Part shown: positions 32,841 to 44,854 of the stretch, piece by piece
Layout: every line of letters starts with the position of its first letter
How positions within the stretch are numbered: the first letter of the stretch is position 1
Notes under the pieces: generated by a model
Database searches by the model: none
What the model was told of the DNA's origin: nothing
The model's input: the letters and a program-made list of their open reading frames with translations, nothing else
Program-made: the position numbers and the translations under genes
Assembly (NCBI GenBank): GCA_030180135.1
Contig: CM058237.1
Location: 36,539,126 to 36,603,125, forward strand
From: Orychophragmus violaceus
Lineage: Eukaryota; Streptophyta; Magnoliopsida; Brassicales; Brassicaceae
Length of the DNA stretch: 64,000 bases
Direction of reading: 5' to 3'

Positions 32841-33630
32841 GACCAATCGCACAACAACCCCCCTTGTGATTCAACTTCGGGTGGCCGATTGCGACGTAAA
32901 TCGAGTCTTGATTGACACGATCAGCTTGGTGGATCTTCTCTTTAAGGAGACTATGGAAGAAATTTTTTTTGCATTATTGCGATATCAAGACATATGCCAC
33001 CCCGCTTACCGGTTTCAATGTGGAAACCACCACAGCAGTTGGAACCATGAAACTGCATGTCTATGTAAGTCGGATGACCAACATAGTCAAGTTTGTGGTG
33101 ATCGACAAACCCGTGATCTACAACATCATCTTCGGAACGCCCAGGCTGCACCCGATGAAGGCAGTTACCTCAACCTACCATCAGTGTCTCAAGTTCCCCA
33201 ACTTGGACGGAAATTATACGGTCTGTGGTGATCAAAAAATATCTTGCACATGCTTCGTCGTCGAGCACAAGCTGTGTGGCTCGTCCTCAACCTGCCTTGT
33301 CGTAGACTTCCAAATTCCGCGTGAGCCAACCCACAAAGACAACCCAAGATGGGAGCTCGAATTCCAAGTAAATATCGATCCAAGAAACCAAGAACGATGT
33401 GTCGGGATCATCGTAGATCTGAAGGGTAGCATTAGAGTTGAACTAGTTCAAATCCTAAAACAAAATATCTTTACTTTCGCTTGGTCAATAGACGACATGC
33501 CCGGCATCGACCCATCAGTATGTAGCCACGAACACAATATCGACCCGACCTTTAAGCCGATCAAGCAGAAGAGGAGTAAGCTCGGCCCCGAGCGAGCGCA
33601 AGTGGTCAATGATGAGGTGGAAGGTTGACA
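32841..33630 (+). pseudogene. Tat element protease region and RT N-terminus
   Basis: Reading gives a protease-like start near 32880 (WPIATxIESxL in mixed frames). In frame 32912-33628 come VDKPVIYNIIFGTPRLHPMK, related to the IxYNxILGRPxLxxxxAxxS block, and YHQCLKFPN. DIFTFAWSIDDMPGIDP-type sequence near 33460-33510 marks the start of RT. Stops and shifts are present. Confidence 0.65.
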
Positions 33631-34460
33631 CCAATCGGTTCCATCACCGAGGTCAGACAACCCGATAATAGTTAAAAAGAAGAGCGGGGAGTGGAGGATT
33701 TGTGTGGATTTCACTGACCTTAACAAGGCCTGTCAGAAAGACAGTTTCGCGTTGCCCTGAATCGATGAGGTTGAGGAAGCAGTTGTAGGAAACGAGCTTC
33801 TCTCATTCATGGACATCTTCTCAGGCTAAAATCAAATTGTCATGCATCCCGATGACCAGGAGAAGACAGCGTTCATCACCAATCGAGGCACCTATTGCTA
33901 CAATGCCATGTTGTTCGGCCTGAAAAATGCGGAGGCGGCCTACAAACGACTCGTCAACAAAAATTTTGCCGACCAGCTCGGTTGCATGATGGAAGTATAC
34001 TTAGACGATATGCTCGTAAAATCCCTTGTAGCAAAAGACCACGTCGGTCACCTCCGCACCTGCTTCCGGATCCTAAATGAATACATCATGAAATTGAATC
34101 ACACTAAGTGTTCCTTCAGCATCATGTCGGGAGAATTCATAAGGTAAAACCTACCACAGCGCGGGGTCGAGGCCAACCCAAAACAGATCTCGACCGTTCT
34201 CAACCTCAAATCTCCCGAGAATACCCGCAAAGTCCATCACCTCACCGGCCAAATTTCCGCCCTGGACTGCTTCATCTCCTGCTCAACGGACAAATTTCTG
34301 CCGTTCTACCAATTTCTCCGCGACAATAAGTGTTTCGAGTGGGATGACAAGTGCGAGGAAAATTTCCAGCAGCTCAAGATCTACTTGTCAACTCCCCCAT
34401 TTCTAGCCAAGCCCGAAGAGGGAGAAACTCTTTATCTCTACATCATTTTATAGCTCGGAA
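33631..34460 (+). pseudogene. Tat element reverse transcriptase
   Basis: Pieces in order are KKKSGEWRICVDFTDLNKAC near 33672, SFMDIFSG near 33807, QEKTAFITNRGTYCYNAMLF near 33859, and YLDDMLVKS near 33998, the catalytic Asp-Asp pair intact in this short block. In-frame stops occur at about 33760 and 33829 and near 34145, so no full-length polymerase can be made. Confidence 0.82.
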
Positions 34461-35210
34461 ATTAGTGGAATTTTAGTCCGCGAATATTGGGGTGAGCAAA
34501 AGCCCATCTTTTACGTCAGCAAGCCGCTCAATGGCGTGGAGAGCAGATACACGACTATGGAGAAACTCGCTATCGCGGTCTTAGTTTCAGCCAAAAATCT
34601 TTGCCCCTACTTCCAGTCTCACACCATCGTTGTTCTCACTACGCAACCTCTACGAAAAATCCTCCACAGCCAGAGCCAATCGTGTCGGATGATGAAGTGG
34701 GCAGTCAAACGCAACGAGTACGACATTGAGTACCGAGGTCGGACAGCCGCCAAATCCCAAGTTTTGGCCGACTTTTTGGTAGAGTTGGCCCCTCGAACTT
34801 ATAGTCGAAGAGCTTTTTGACATTTGAATTTGAATATTGATGGCTCAGCCTCACAACACAGATCCGGCATCCACATACGACTGGAGTCACAGACCTATGA
34901 GGTGTCAGAGCAATCATTCTGCCTCGCCTTCCAAGCATCAAACAACGAATCAAAGTACGAGGCCTTGATCGCCGACTTAAGACTAGCCAAGAAGATCAGG
35001 GCCAAAAAGATCCAGGCTTACGTTGACTCTTAGCTCGTCGCCAATCAATTCAATGGGGATTACGAGGCAAAGAACAATCGCATGGATGCATACCTCAAGG
35101 TGGTATAGAGACTAGCAGCCGAGTTCACTTTCTTCAACCTCACCAAGATCCGCCGAGACGATAACACATCAGCGGATGCCCTATCCGCCCTGGTTCGACC
35201 TTCAACCCAA
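34461..35210 (+). pseudogene. Tat element RNase H and second RNase H-like domain
   Basis: The first domain is seen as ESRYTTMEKLAIAVLVSAK near 34537 and YDIEYRGRTAAKSQVLADFL near 34722. The second, characteristic of Tat elements, reads NIDGSASQHRSGI near 34830, SNNESKYEALIADLRLA near 34947 and an RRDDNTSADAL-type end near 35160. Stops at about 35031 and 35107 break it. Confidence 0.72.
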
Positions 35211-35379
35211 CCCAGCGATGTGTTATCCCGGTGGATAGCATCAATTCACCAAGCATCGACCTCGCTAAGGGAGTCTGCTTAATCAATGAACTTTTGGTAA
35301 ACGAGTTAGACGACGGTTTCGACGACGCCGAGGGCCCTAATGACCTGCTACCTCCACCACCCTAGCTCGAGTTGCAAGA

Positions 35380-36600
35380 CTAGCGTCAAGAGATCATGGA
35401 TTATATGAAGGATGGCCTTGTACCCGAGAAACGATGGGCAGCTCAACGGCTAAGTAAGAAGATTACCAAGTACTTCAATCTCGATGGAAACTTATTTTGA
35501 TGGAGCGCAACAGAAACTCTGCTAAGCTGCCTCCACGGACAAGAAATAATTGACGTCATGAAAGAAATACATGAATGTACCGGAGGAAACCACTCTAGCG
35601 GGCGAGCACTCGCAGCAAAGCTCCGAAACCAAACTCGTTACTGATCGACAATGCTCCAAGACTGCAATAAGTTCGTAGCTCGTTGCAAAAAATGCCAGCG
35701 ACACAATCTAATGATTCACGCTCCCATCGAGCTTTTCACTGCGGTGTCACCACCTTACCCATTCATGCGATGGGCCATGGACATCATCGAACTACTACTT
35801 TGGTCCCGAAAAAAACGTTTCCTCCTGGTGATGACCGACTATTTCATCAAGTGGGTGGAAGCCGAAGCCTATAAAAAGATAAAAGCTGAAGACCACCGCA
35901 CGTTCCTATTGAAGTTCATCATCTGACACCACGGGTTACAATTTGAGATCGTCACCGATAATAGCTCTCAGTTCACCTTGGCTTTGTTAGAGGACTTCTG
36001 CGCCGAATGGAAAATCAAGCTAAGTAAATCAACCCTGAGGTACCGAGAAGGCAACACTAAAGCTGAGGCCACAAACAACACAATCGTCGACGGTCTCAAA
36101 AAGCGACTAGATGCAAAAAGGGACTTTGGGCAGTCGAGATAGATGGCGTTTTGTGGTCACACCGAACTACACCCGATCTGCAACCCAACGAACACCATTC
36201 AGCCTATCGCATGGAATGGAAGACATGGCTCTCTTTGAAGTTGGTATACCTACACTCCGCCGAACTATGGTCACACAACGAGCTGACCTCAATGAAAACT
36301 TGATCTTAAGTGAGCACGACTTCCTCGAAGAACAACACGACCAATCCCTTCTCCTTATCCAAAACTATCAACATCTACCCTCAAAATACTACAACAAAAG
36401 ATTAAAAGCATATTCTTCACCGAAGGCGACCTGGTCCTAAACAAGGTTTTCAAAAACACGGCCAAGTGGAAGGCATGCAAGCTCGGTGCCAACTGGGAAG
36501 GCCCCTACATCATCTCGAAAGTAGTTAAGCTAGGGGTCAATGAGCTAACAACGATGGGAGGCAGCGCGATCCCGCGCTCCTAGAACGCGATAAACCTAAA
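35380..36600 (+). pseudogene. Tat element integrase
   Basis: The zinc-binding region ends with CKKCQRHNLMIHAP near 35680, the core has FMRWAMDIIE near 35764 and TDYFIKWVEAEAY near 35840, IVTDNSSQF near 35950 supplies the second Asp block, and a C-terminal GPYIISKV-type block lies near 36500. Stops at about 35645 and 35925 and shifts near 36130 inactivate it. Confidence 0.75.
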
Positions 36601-37860
36601 AAATAATACTAGTGAGTCTCCCGACCTCTACTCTTTTCAACACCGCATTTGTAAATAACTGAAGTACGGATGGCTTGATCCCTCCAAATGAAGGGTACAT
36701 AGGTAGCTCCTAACCTGTGCACAGCCACAATCTTAACAAAAATTTATTTTGTTAAACTACATCACACCTCCGAGATAAAAAAAAGTTCCGACTCAAAAAA
36801 CACACAACTTTCAGTGTTAAATCCGAGCTTCCGAGCTCGCAACCAAGGGCACACAACAATCAATGCTAAAGCCGAGCTTTACGAGCTCAAACCATGACAC
36901 ACACCAATAAGTGTCGAAGTCGAGCCTTGACTCGCAAAGCACACAACCAATAATTTCTGAAAGTCAAATCCCCGTGCTCGCACCCCAAAGCATTCCCAGT
37001 GCTTAAAGTCGAGCCTTGATTCGCAAAGCACACAACCAATCAGTGCTTAAAGTCAAAATTCCACGCTTGGAACCTGATACAAAAGTTATAAGTGTCTAAG
37101 CCGAGTCCTGTCTCATACTACAAAGCATTCTCAGTGCCTAAGCCAAGCTATTGTCTCAAATTAAGCTATGCGGAAGAAAAATCCGACGCTTAAATCTACG
37201 ATTAAAACGGTCGTTTAAAAAAAAAGTGGAGCGCGCCATGCTAACAAAGTAAAGGAGAAGCTCGAATTTATATTGACATTAAGAGGAGTTACACCATGTA
37301 TTACAAAAGAGGGTGGGGGAAGGAAAAACTACAAGCTAATGTAGCTAGGGACACATATGGCCTAGTTACTCGGCTTTATCATCTTGGAGACTACCCGTAT
37401 CTTTGGGTGTGAACATCCGATCTTTCGTACCGTACGGACCACGAAAAGGCTGGCTCGAAGACCGAAGAATACCGGGATCCCCTAGCTAGGAGGAGAGAGG
37501 GGGATCAACGACAGAAGAAGCAGTTATACCAAGAATCAAAATAGACCGACCCTCCGTAGGAGACAGAACAAGCAAAGTTTCATCGGCTCGAATCAAAGGC
37601 GCATGATCGGCAAAGACTGTGAGGTCCTCTTTTTATAGATTAGGATGGACTATCTTCTTCATTTCGACCGTCAATTTAGTTTCGGCTATCATAATCTTCT
37701 CTATCTGATAGGCAAGAATGACCTGGCCGTCTTCCTTTTTCATGATCTCAAGGCACTCCGCGTGCCCACCACCTAATTCAAGGTAAAAATCGGGAAATGT
37801 GCTATGCGCCGATCGTCTAGATGAATATGGATCTTCTGGAACTTATCCGCACATTTCTTC
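36601..37860. repeat. Tat element 3' region with tandem repeats
   Basis: Between about 36800 and 37160 an imperfect unit of roughly 55-65 bp recurs five to six times, recognisable by CAGTGCTTAAAGTCGAGCC, CTCGCAAAGCACACAACCAA and variants. The rest has no sense frame. Tandem repeats in the region downstream of pol are a known property of Tat elements and a known source of satellites. Confidence 0.65.
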
Positions 37861-39161
37861 TTCAAAGCCGACCACTTCTCTGCAACCTTTTTATTCTCCC
37901 GAGCCATGATGGCCTTCGCTTTCTCGATCGAGACCTTATTCTGGGAATTCTTGCTCCAAAGAGCGTCACATTCAGTGCAAGCAGCCGTGGCTTCCCATGG
38001 GCTAGGATAAGTCCCTCCTCCAGCCTAGCCCTCTCTAACTCAAGGCCGGCATGGAGTTCGACCGCTTCAGCAGCACGGACTCGCTCCCGCTCCAACTCCT
38101 CTAGAACTTCATCAAGCTTAGGCGATCGAATCTTCTCCTCCTCAAGAGCCTTCTTCAGATCGACAATATGACACGAGAGCCGATTTAGAGTATCCGCAGC
38201 ACGATTCTGAGCAAAATCCGCCTCACTCTGGGCCTCCTTGATTTGCGCCTCCGATCTCTCGGAGTACTCATCAAACGAAAACAACATCTACATGAAGCAA
38301 ACCATGTCAAAAAAATCTGTATATACTCTGTACCTGAACTACGGACTGAGAGGTGTTTGAAAAAACCTCGGGCTCTGCCATCTCCTCAAAAATATAAGGA
38401 GGTGAGTCACCAAACGCGACAGCACGAACCAGATCGGCACACGACTCCTTGTTTTCAACAATGGGCACATCAGCCTTCTAAATACTTAAAATCGAAGCTA
38501 TAGTCAAAGTCTTCTTCCAAAAGCTTAGAAAACTCATCCTCCGCAACCACCTAGGCTGCCTTTTTCACACGGTCCTCGGTGGCGGTCTCCTCCTCGGAAC
38601 CCTCCTCGCCACTGACCTTCCTCTTCTTTGAGGTCCCCTCAGCAACTCCCTTCCCCCATTCTGCGGCGGACCACTTTCGGGAAGCAACTCCCTCCTCCCT
38701 ATCCGAACAGCACATCCCTCCTCCTCATCTGCTAAGGACCACTCACATACTTTGGTATCGGTCTGCTCTTCAGGTCTAGATGAGGGAGTATAAGGCTGGG
38801 AATCCAACCCGACAGATGGAACATCATCCTAACCCAGGGTTTGCTCCATGGATGAAACACCCAAGCTCGGGTTCGCTTGTTGTGTCCCCATAGTTTCCAA
38901 GTATTGCGTAAAACCATCACCCACCAGCTCCTCTACGGAGGTCGACTCAACATAGGTAGCCGCATTATGCTAGGAACCCTCCCAGACTGCCTTATCCTGA
39001 CCTACCGACTCAAACGCCAAATTTTCAGCGCTCTCCGCAAAGTCATAGGAATAACTAGGCAACTTGAACCTCACTTTAACATTTGCAAAAACACATATCT
39101 CGATTAAATCAATAGGGTCAAGAGAAGGTGACAACTGTTTAAGCCCGGAATTACCAGACAT
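37861..39161 (-). pseudogene. Tat element antisense ORF encoding a coiled-coil protein
   Basis: On the strand opposite gag-pol, frame 37862-38287 encodes 141 residues with a heptad-like, Glu/Arg-rich stretch (KKALEEEKIRSPKLDEVLEE, then LERERVRAAEAVELHAGLEL) that should form a coiled coil. Upstream minus-strand pieces (38565-38807; 38970-39161 starting MSGNSGLKQLSPSLDPIDLI) appear to be the N-terminal part, separated by stops. An extra ORF between integrase and the 3' LTR, often antisense, is known in Tat elements. Function unknown. Possibly a captured host gene. Confidence 0.55.
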
Positions 39162-40128
39162 GATTTTATCAAAAGTCACTGCTACCCTTCATGGCATAGA
39201 GGACTTCCAAGTCCGCTGATTCACCATCCTAAGAACCGTAAGAATCACGAGATATTCCTTTAGGTCAACGTCATCAGAGTACATAACTGAAAAGGGAACA
39301 ACAAGAAGCACGGTTAGCTACAACATAAAAGAGAGCGTTGCTATCCTTCGGACACTGCGGCCAAAACGACCTATGAGATCAGTTTGGTCACCCCGGCCGA
39401 TGGAAGAGGAAGTGTCGGTCTCGAACCGTCCCACTGGTTTCTTCGAACTAATGGGACACAATTTTCCTCGTCTTCCTTCTCATGTTGGGAAGAACCAATA
39501 TACTCAGAGATGTTCTTATCTGATGAATTTTCTGGGCTCGCAAGATCCAAAGCAGAGCGAGAAGTGGAATCGGTGTCGGATGCAACATTGATCGACCAAA
39601 ACGTAAAAACCGTACAAAAAAAAAGAGGCGAGAAAGGCGCGAAAAAAACACTAGAAACTCGGAGAAGCGGATATATCGACTCTCCAAGAAATCAGAAAAT
39701 CCAAACTCGACTACCAAATGGTAAACGCCACACCAGCGAGAGAATTATAAGACAAACACGAAAGTCACAGGCAAAACAGCGAAGAAAAAGGAGGAGATTA
39801 CCTTTTACGATATTCGTCGAGAAAAGGAGAGAGGAGGAATGAAGAGAGATTCAAATAGACAGGGGAAGAAGCGGAAGAGTCTTAACTAACTTGTTGCGGA
39901 AAGGCACAGCGATTAATGATGCCCCCTCCGCGTGCAAGAAAAAGGCGGGAAATTTTAAGAGGACTTAATGACGACGTCAATTCAGTGGTCGTGGTGAGGA
40001 CCAATCGCGGAGGATTCCAAAACCCTAGTCGCCTTCGACTCTTAGACTTCTAAGACCGATCTAAGATGTGCCGAGCTAATCACAAGACATTAAAACGAAT
40101 TCGATGCACTCACCAAGTCTTCATCCAC
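39162..40128. other. Tat element 3' untranslated region
   Basis: Open frames on both strands near 39373-39842 are arginine-rich and unrecognisable. This is taken as untranslated sequence before the 3' LTR, possibly with the promoter of the antisense ORF. Confidence 0.45.
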
Positions 40129-40786
40129 CGAACTTAGCATCCCCAATTAGCTAGGTCTTTCTTGACAATCAAGCCCATTTCCCAAAAGTTAACCAAAGTC
40201 AGCCCATATCCAATAAGCGTGGGCCCACCGATTTGTCATCATTACGGCGTTGATCTACAGTCTCGGGGTCGATCAGAAGATGACGCGTGTTAGAATGGAT
40301 CGACGAATAGTGACTTATCTGAACAGTAGCCTGGCGTCGTATAATGAATACTGTTGGGATTCGCCGTAGAACAGTTCGGGCGCACGGCTCGAGGCACCAT
40401 GCCCCGGAAAAACGTAGAGGACGACACGTCACCCCGAGTTGGTGGAGATCTGACACTACAACTCCCTCTATAATACTCTTCAAAGTTCTTTATGAAGGGA
40501 TCCCAAATTTATTACACACAATTATTTGTAACTTCTTTTTCACTGCTCCGATCTGTTTTCTTTAAGCTTGTTTAGAAGACATAATTGTTTTCTTCTCAGA
40601 ATTAGTTTGAAAATCTAAAATTTCAGATCTTTTCATTTACATCAATATAAACACGGTCCCCGACCTGTTTTTCATACTAGTCCCGACATGTTCTTTTAGT
40701 TAAATTGTCTCGTCAAAGTTAATCTTTCTCTTTAACGGAAATCTCGGTAGAATCCACTTTAAAAGTAGTGATCTCTTAGATCAACA
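40129..40786 (+). repeat. Tat element 3' LTR
   Basis: It aligns with 31080-31710 (TTAGCATCC, GGCCCACCG, GATCAGAAGATGACGCG, CACGGTCCCCGACCTGT, GATCAACA) but the first base is C rather than T and a segment near 40365-40420 is absent from the 5' copy. Its divergence is much greater than that of the Copia LTRs. Confidence 0.78.
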
Positions 40787-41461
40787 ACCCATAATAAAAA
40801 TGTTGGAGTGTAAATACAGGTCAATAATTAAAATCCATTAAATCATAAATCAAGGATCCAAAATAGAGTGAACAGTCTGACTAAAGTGGAAAGTTCGGAT
40901 CGAAGTCGAACATCAAGTTCAGACCCAATCGGGTGAATGATACAGTCAAACTTACGCGATCAAACTCGAAGTAAATTTTTAAATGGACTGAAGAATTATT
41001 CAAAAAAGTAATTAAACGTTCTGACCCTAAATTATCGAATCCACTGAAATAAATGCAATAGATATCAGATCATGAATAGTAAATATAAACGTTAAGCATG
41101 ACTTTAAACTATAACAACAATAGAAGAAATCAAGGGAAATGGATGGTTAATTCCGATTGCACTCAACTCATTCTACATTAGATTTCTACATGTTTTTCTA
41201 TTCGAAATCTTGTAAAAGGTTCTCAAGTCGCTAATTGTTAAACCTGTTACCCCCATTTTTCCTCTAAATTCTCGTTAGCTCACTTCGCATTTCTTGATCT
41301 CAAACTTAATTTTTGCATGTCTGCCTAAAAATCACAGTTGGAATTTTTGTTAGAATATATACCACAATGCTGTGTATAATTGAATGAATTAGGATGGCTA
41401 AAACTGGCGAAGGAAATCTTTTGAAATTTTAACTATCGAATATATGCCATAATACATAGGC
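40787..41461. other. No gene seen; AT-rich
   Basis: No coding frame or repeat end could be supported. Confidence 0.45.
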
Positions 41462-41729
41462 TTTGAATTGTAACAATGGTTGGAGCGGACTAGTCCGCAA
41501 GCGATCAAGACCGATTTTATTTACCATTCATTTTTTTTTGTCAATTACCATTCATATTATTTGTTATGTAGTGGGGCAAACTGGAAAAAAAAAACTGCTG
41601 CGAACTAAGTGCGGTCTATTTTTATGAATATATTAAATTTAATCCGCAGCAAACTATGTCTACTCCAAAATTATAATGATTTAGTCTGCACTTAATTTTG
41701 TCCGCAGCAACCGTTATTACCATTCGAAA
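41462..41729. mobile_element. MITE-like element with imperfect terminal inverted repeats
   Basis: The left end (TTTGAATTGTAACAATGGTT then GGAGCGGAC) and the complement of the right end (TTTCGAATGGTAATAACGGT then TGCTGCGGAC) form a terminal inverted repeat of about 29 bp with several mismatches. It is about 268 bp, AT-rich and non-coding, with further GTCCGC/GCGGAC motifs inside. The superfamily is uncertain; the ends resemble hAT-type MITEs. Confidence 0.5.
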
Positions 41730-42344
41730 CTATAATTGGCAACACCAAGTCGATAAGTTTATCCTAAAAAGGTAAAAATTAATAAGCTTGAAGTGTACAT
41801 CGACACTTTGTTTAGTATATAGCGTAATGCAACAAATAAATATCTTAGAAATGAAACTATAGTATGTATCACATAAGTGAGTCTTTACTGAAGACAGTGA
41901 TTTCGTAAGAAGTACAAATAAATTAATACATGGAACCTTTTGAAGTGTCTCAATGAGTTTTTCCACTTTTGTTGTTTTGTAGAGACAGTGCCCTTTGAAT
42001 ACTTAAAAAGGGGATATTCCTACAAATTATTTTATTATTTTTAGTGGATACGAATCTCTATTTCGTATTAATATTAATCAAAATAATATAGTAATATCAA
42101 ATAAAAATTGTATCATTACATAAAATGAGTTGTAGTTAGTCTTTTCTATTTGATATTCTTTTGATATAGATTGCATAAAATAGATCTATCAATTTTAGGT
42201 AACAACCATGAGAAAAACGAGTTATAACGGCTTCAATCTTGAAAAAAAAATCAAAACACTCGCAGAAAGTTGCAGGTGAAAGAGGTTGAAGACATCATCG
42301 TAATTTCGCAGTTCATTTAATAAAAAAACAAAAAAAAAGTCAAA
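41730..42344. other. No gene seen; AT-rich
   Basis: Only short open frames; no features. Confidence 0.45.
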
Positions 42345-42420
42345 AAGCACAAGTTAGGTATCGAACCCGGGTTACTTTAGCCAAAATGGAAGCTTCATAC
42401 CGCTGGACTACGAATTGGCT
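42345..42420 (-). mobile_element. tRNA-like SINE head
   Basis: On the minus strand an A-box-like TAGTCCAGCGGT (complement of 42399-42410) is followed about 31 bp later by the B box GGTTCGATACC (complement of 42357-42367), the internal RNA polymerase III promoter of tRNA-derived SINEs. The sequence does not make a full tRNA cloverleaf by eye. The 3' body and duplication were not resolved. Confidence 0.55.
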
Positions 42421-42960
42421 TTTGGTTATATATGTTTAACTAATTTATATACCTATATATACATAAAAACATTTAAAATTCCGCCCCGCATAAATTCCGT
42501 GTACTCTCCGATTTTTTCGCTAGGCGCTAGACCCAACCCCACCGCCCGACTAGCGTCTAGCAAATTTTCGACTAAAGGATTTGATATAACTCAAATACCC
42601 AAAATTTCAATTACAAATCCAAAGATATTAGTTATTTTCCTGTGTATTTGGATGTTTTATGTAATGTATATATATTTTTGGTATTAAGGATATATTTTCT
42701 TTATTTTTGTGATTTTCGGATATATTTTTGATATTTCGGATATAATTTTGGTATTTCGAGTATTAAATATCCGAAGTGGTTGAGACCCGAAATTTTTTGG
42801 ATATTTAACGATTCTTAAATTTTTGTACCAAACCGATTGATACCGAACTGAAACCGAACTTCATTTTAGTACTTATTGGATCCTAACTATTCTTACCTGA
42901 AATACTTGGAACCAAACAGTTCGTATCCAAAACCAAACCGAATATCTGAATGCCTAGACG
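42421..42960. repeat. Dispersed repeat with GGATAT and AACCGA motifs
   Basis: The region has CGCTAGGCGCTAG (about 42519-42531) and GACTAGCGTCTAGC (about 42549-42562), then many GGATATATTTTTG or GATATTTCGGATAT variants and ACCGAACTGAAACCGAA. This style is typical of non-autonomous Brassicaceae DNA transposons, but no ends were defined. Confidence 0.4.
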
Positions 42961-43526
42961 TACATCATGGCATTGAGGGATAGTTACTGATCGGATCACT
43001 CCTCTTTGGTTCACCAAAAGCTATATAGCAAAGATGACTATGATTTAATACGTCAAGTTCAACGTAACCCAACACCCAATCCAACATGAACAATATATGT
43101 AAGAGGTAAATAAGTTTTATAATAAAATGAAAATGCCAAAAAACCATCTCTACATTTCCACGTGTCTTGTTTTTATTTTGTGAGTGGCATAAAAAAGGTG
43201 AGTTTTAAATCTAGTTCAAAAAAAAAAAAAAAAGGTGAGTTTTTTAGTTTTTTTTTGTTTTTTTTAAAACAATCAGATTTTTCAAAATTAAGGAAATATA
43301 TCATTTTGAGATTGTATGACGTTGCTTTAAAAATACTGTTCCTTTGAAATTTATCTTTTAGATTTATTGTTTAGTTTTGAAGTATATTATTAATTTTATA
43401 AAATATGGCAAAAAATAGTTTTTTTCTTGAGAGTTCCAATTTTATTTATGTCATCATGGAAGTTTATTTTGTTTAAATAATATATTAAGAAAACAATTTT
43501 GTGTTGTTTGTAAAGGATTATAGAAC
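42961..43526. other. No gene seen; AT-rich with an A16 run
   Basis: A run of about sixteen A near 43220-43235 is flanked by AAGGTGAGTTTT on both sides, which suggests a small retroposition or slippage event. Confidence 0.45.
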
Positions 43527-43705
43527 TGGTAATAGTATTCATTCAGCAACCTTATGAATATATACACAGAGAGTATATGTATAGGGCTTTACAAAGGAGT
43601 TAATGACACAATATTGCTATACAGAAAAGGATAGTAGAGATATATACAAATTGGTAATCAGAGATATGATTGTATATCTGTCATATATGATTGCTTTCTT
43701 ATTAC
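43527..43705 (-). repeat. Copia element 3, 3' LTR
   Basis: The minus strand ends ACTATTACCA. The purine-rich TTAAAGGGGC (complement of 43706-43715) immediately outside is the polypurine tract. The length of about 180 bp is short for Copia but plausible; the outer start has lost its TG. Confidence 0.6.
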
Positions 43706-43711
43706 GCCCCT

Positions 43712-44185
43712 TTAAGATTGAGGGGCTTGGGCAACTCTAATCTTGGTGGAACATTTATGGAACAATGAACGTGCGAGAGGCTTGGTTAGTGCATCCGCCA
43801 GTTGATATTTGGTGGAGACATGGACAACACGGATGGACAACACGGAGTGCACCAGATTGAACTTGATTGCGGATGAAATGATAGTCAAGTGCAATGTGCT
43901 TCATTTTGGAGTGAAAAACCGGGTTAGCACACAAGTATGCTGCTCCCACATTGTCACAGTATATGACAGGAGCATTGGTTAGTTTAATCTCGAGTTCAAC
44001 CAGAAATGATCATATCCAATTGAGTTCAGATGACGTGTTGGCCACGGACTTGTACTCAGCTTTTGTCGATGATCTCGCAACACCTTTTTGCTTCTTTGAG
44101 GACCATGATATCGGATTTTTACCAAGGTTGACAACATAGGCATTTGTTGAGACGAAATCATTTGTGTCTCCTGCCCAGTCTGCAT
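43712..44185 (-). pseudogene. Copia element 3, RNase H
   Basis: Pieces in overlapping frames include NPISWSSKKQKGVARSSTKA near 44110, CDNVGAAYLCANPVFHSKMK near 43945 and QLADALTKPLARSLFHKCST near 43790, the standard Copia RNase H landmarks. Frame changes break it. Confidence 0.72.
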
Positions 44186-44326
44186 CTGATTAGGTGTGAA
44201 GTGTTAAGGGAGTGCTCCGATTGATGAATATTCCATGAGATGTTGTGCCAGCTAAGTACCGGAGAACCCTCTTCTCAGCTTGCCAGTGATCTGTGGTGGG
44301 TCTATGCATGAACTGAGATAGACGGT

Positions 44327-44854
44327 TTACAGCATATGAGAGGTATGGACGAGTGAAGGAGAGATACTGGAGACTCCCAACAACACTACGATTTCAGTCG
44401 GGTCCAGAAGAATCGTACCTACGAACAGTGATAGCTTCGGAGAAGTGATCATCGGAGTTGTGATAGGCTTGGCGTGAAGCATATTGGTGCGGTTGAGAAT
44501 ATCCAGAATATATCTGTGTTGACTCAAGTGCAGACCAGATGGTACACGCTTTGCCTCGACACCCAAGAAATAGGAGAGATCTTCATGACCCTTAACCGAG
44601 AATCTGGAAGCCAATGAATCGAGAGTCTGTTGAAGTAGGGTGTTGTCATTTCCTGTAACCAGGATATCATCTACATAAGTCAGCATGTAGACAATCGACC
44701 TTCCCTGTTTCAGAATGAATAGAGACATATCTGCAACATAGTTAGCGAAGCCAACACCCACAAGGTAAGTTCGTAATCCAGTGTACCAGGATCGGGGCGC
44801 TTGCTTAAGCCTATAAATCGCTTCCGAAGATGACAAACGTAGTTGGGGCGATCT
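44327..44854 (-). pseudogene. Copia element 3, reverse transcriptase, C-terminal part
   Basis: An open stretch contains IYRLKQAPRSWYTGLRTYL, the catalytic YVDDILVTG and LSYFLGVEAKRVPSGLHLSQ. Its beginning is replaced by LTR sequence because Copia element 2 inserted at 44854/52205. The other part lies at 52184-52471. Confidence 0.85.

Larger units (their letters stand above)
31080..40786 (+). mobile_element. Tat-type Gypsy element, complete but degenerate
   Basis: A 9.7-kb Ty3/Gypsy retrotransposon on the plus strand has related LTRs at 31080-31710 and 40129-40786. Order is gag, protease, RT, RNase H, second RNase H-like domain, integrase, then a long 3' region with tandem repeats and an antisense ORF. 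The RT motif YLDDMLVKS, dual RNase H and extra 3' ORF point to the Tat lineage. LTRs are clearly diverged, many stops break pol, and flanking pentamers (AGAGG, ACCCA) do not match, so it is an old copy. Confidence 0.85.

Noticed and set aside
39373..39842. Plus-strand frames of 72 and 152 codons in the Tat 3' region
   Set aside because: They are low-complexity Arg/Lys-rich frames with no domain, and overlap each other and a minus-strand frame.
42345..42420. Functional tRNA gene
   Set aside because: A and B boxes are present but acceptor and anticodon stems do not pair convincingly; SINE head is the simpler reading.
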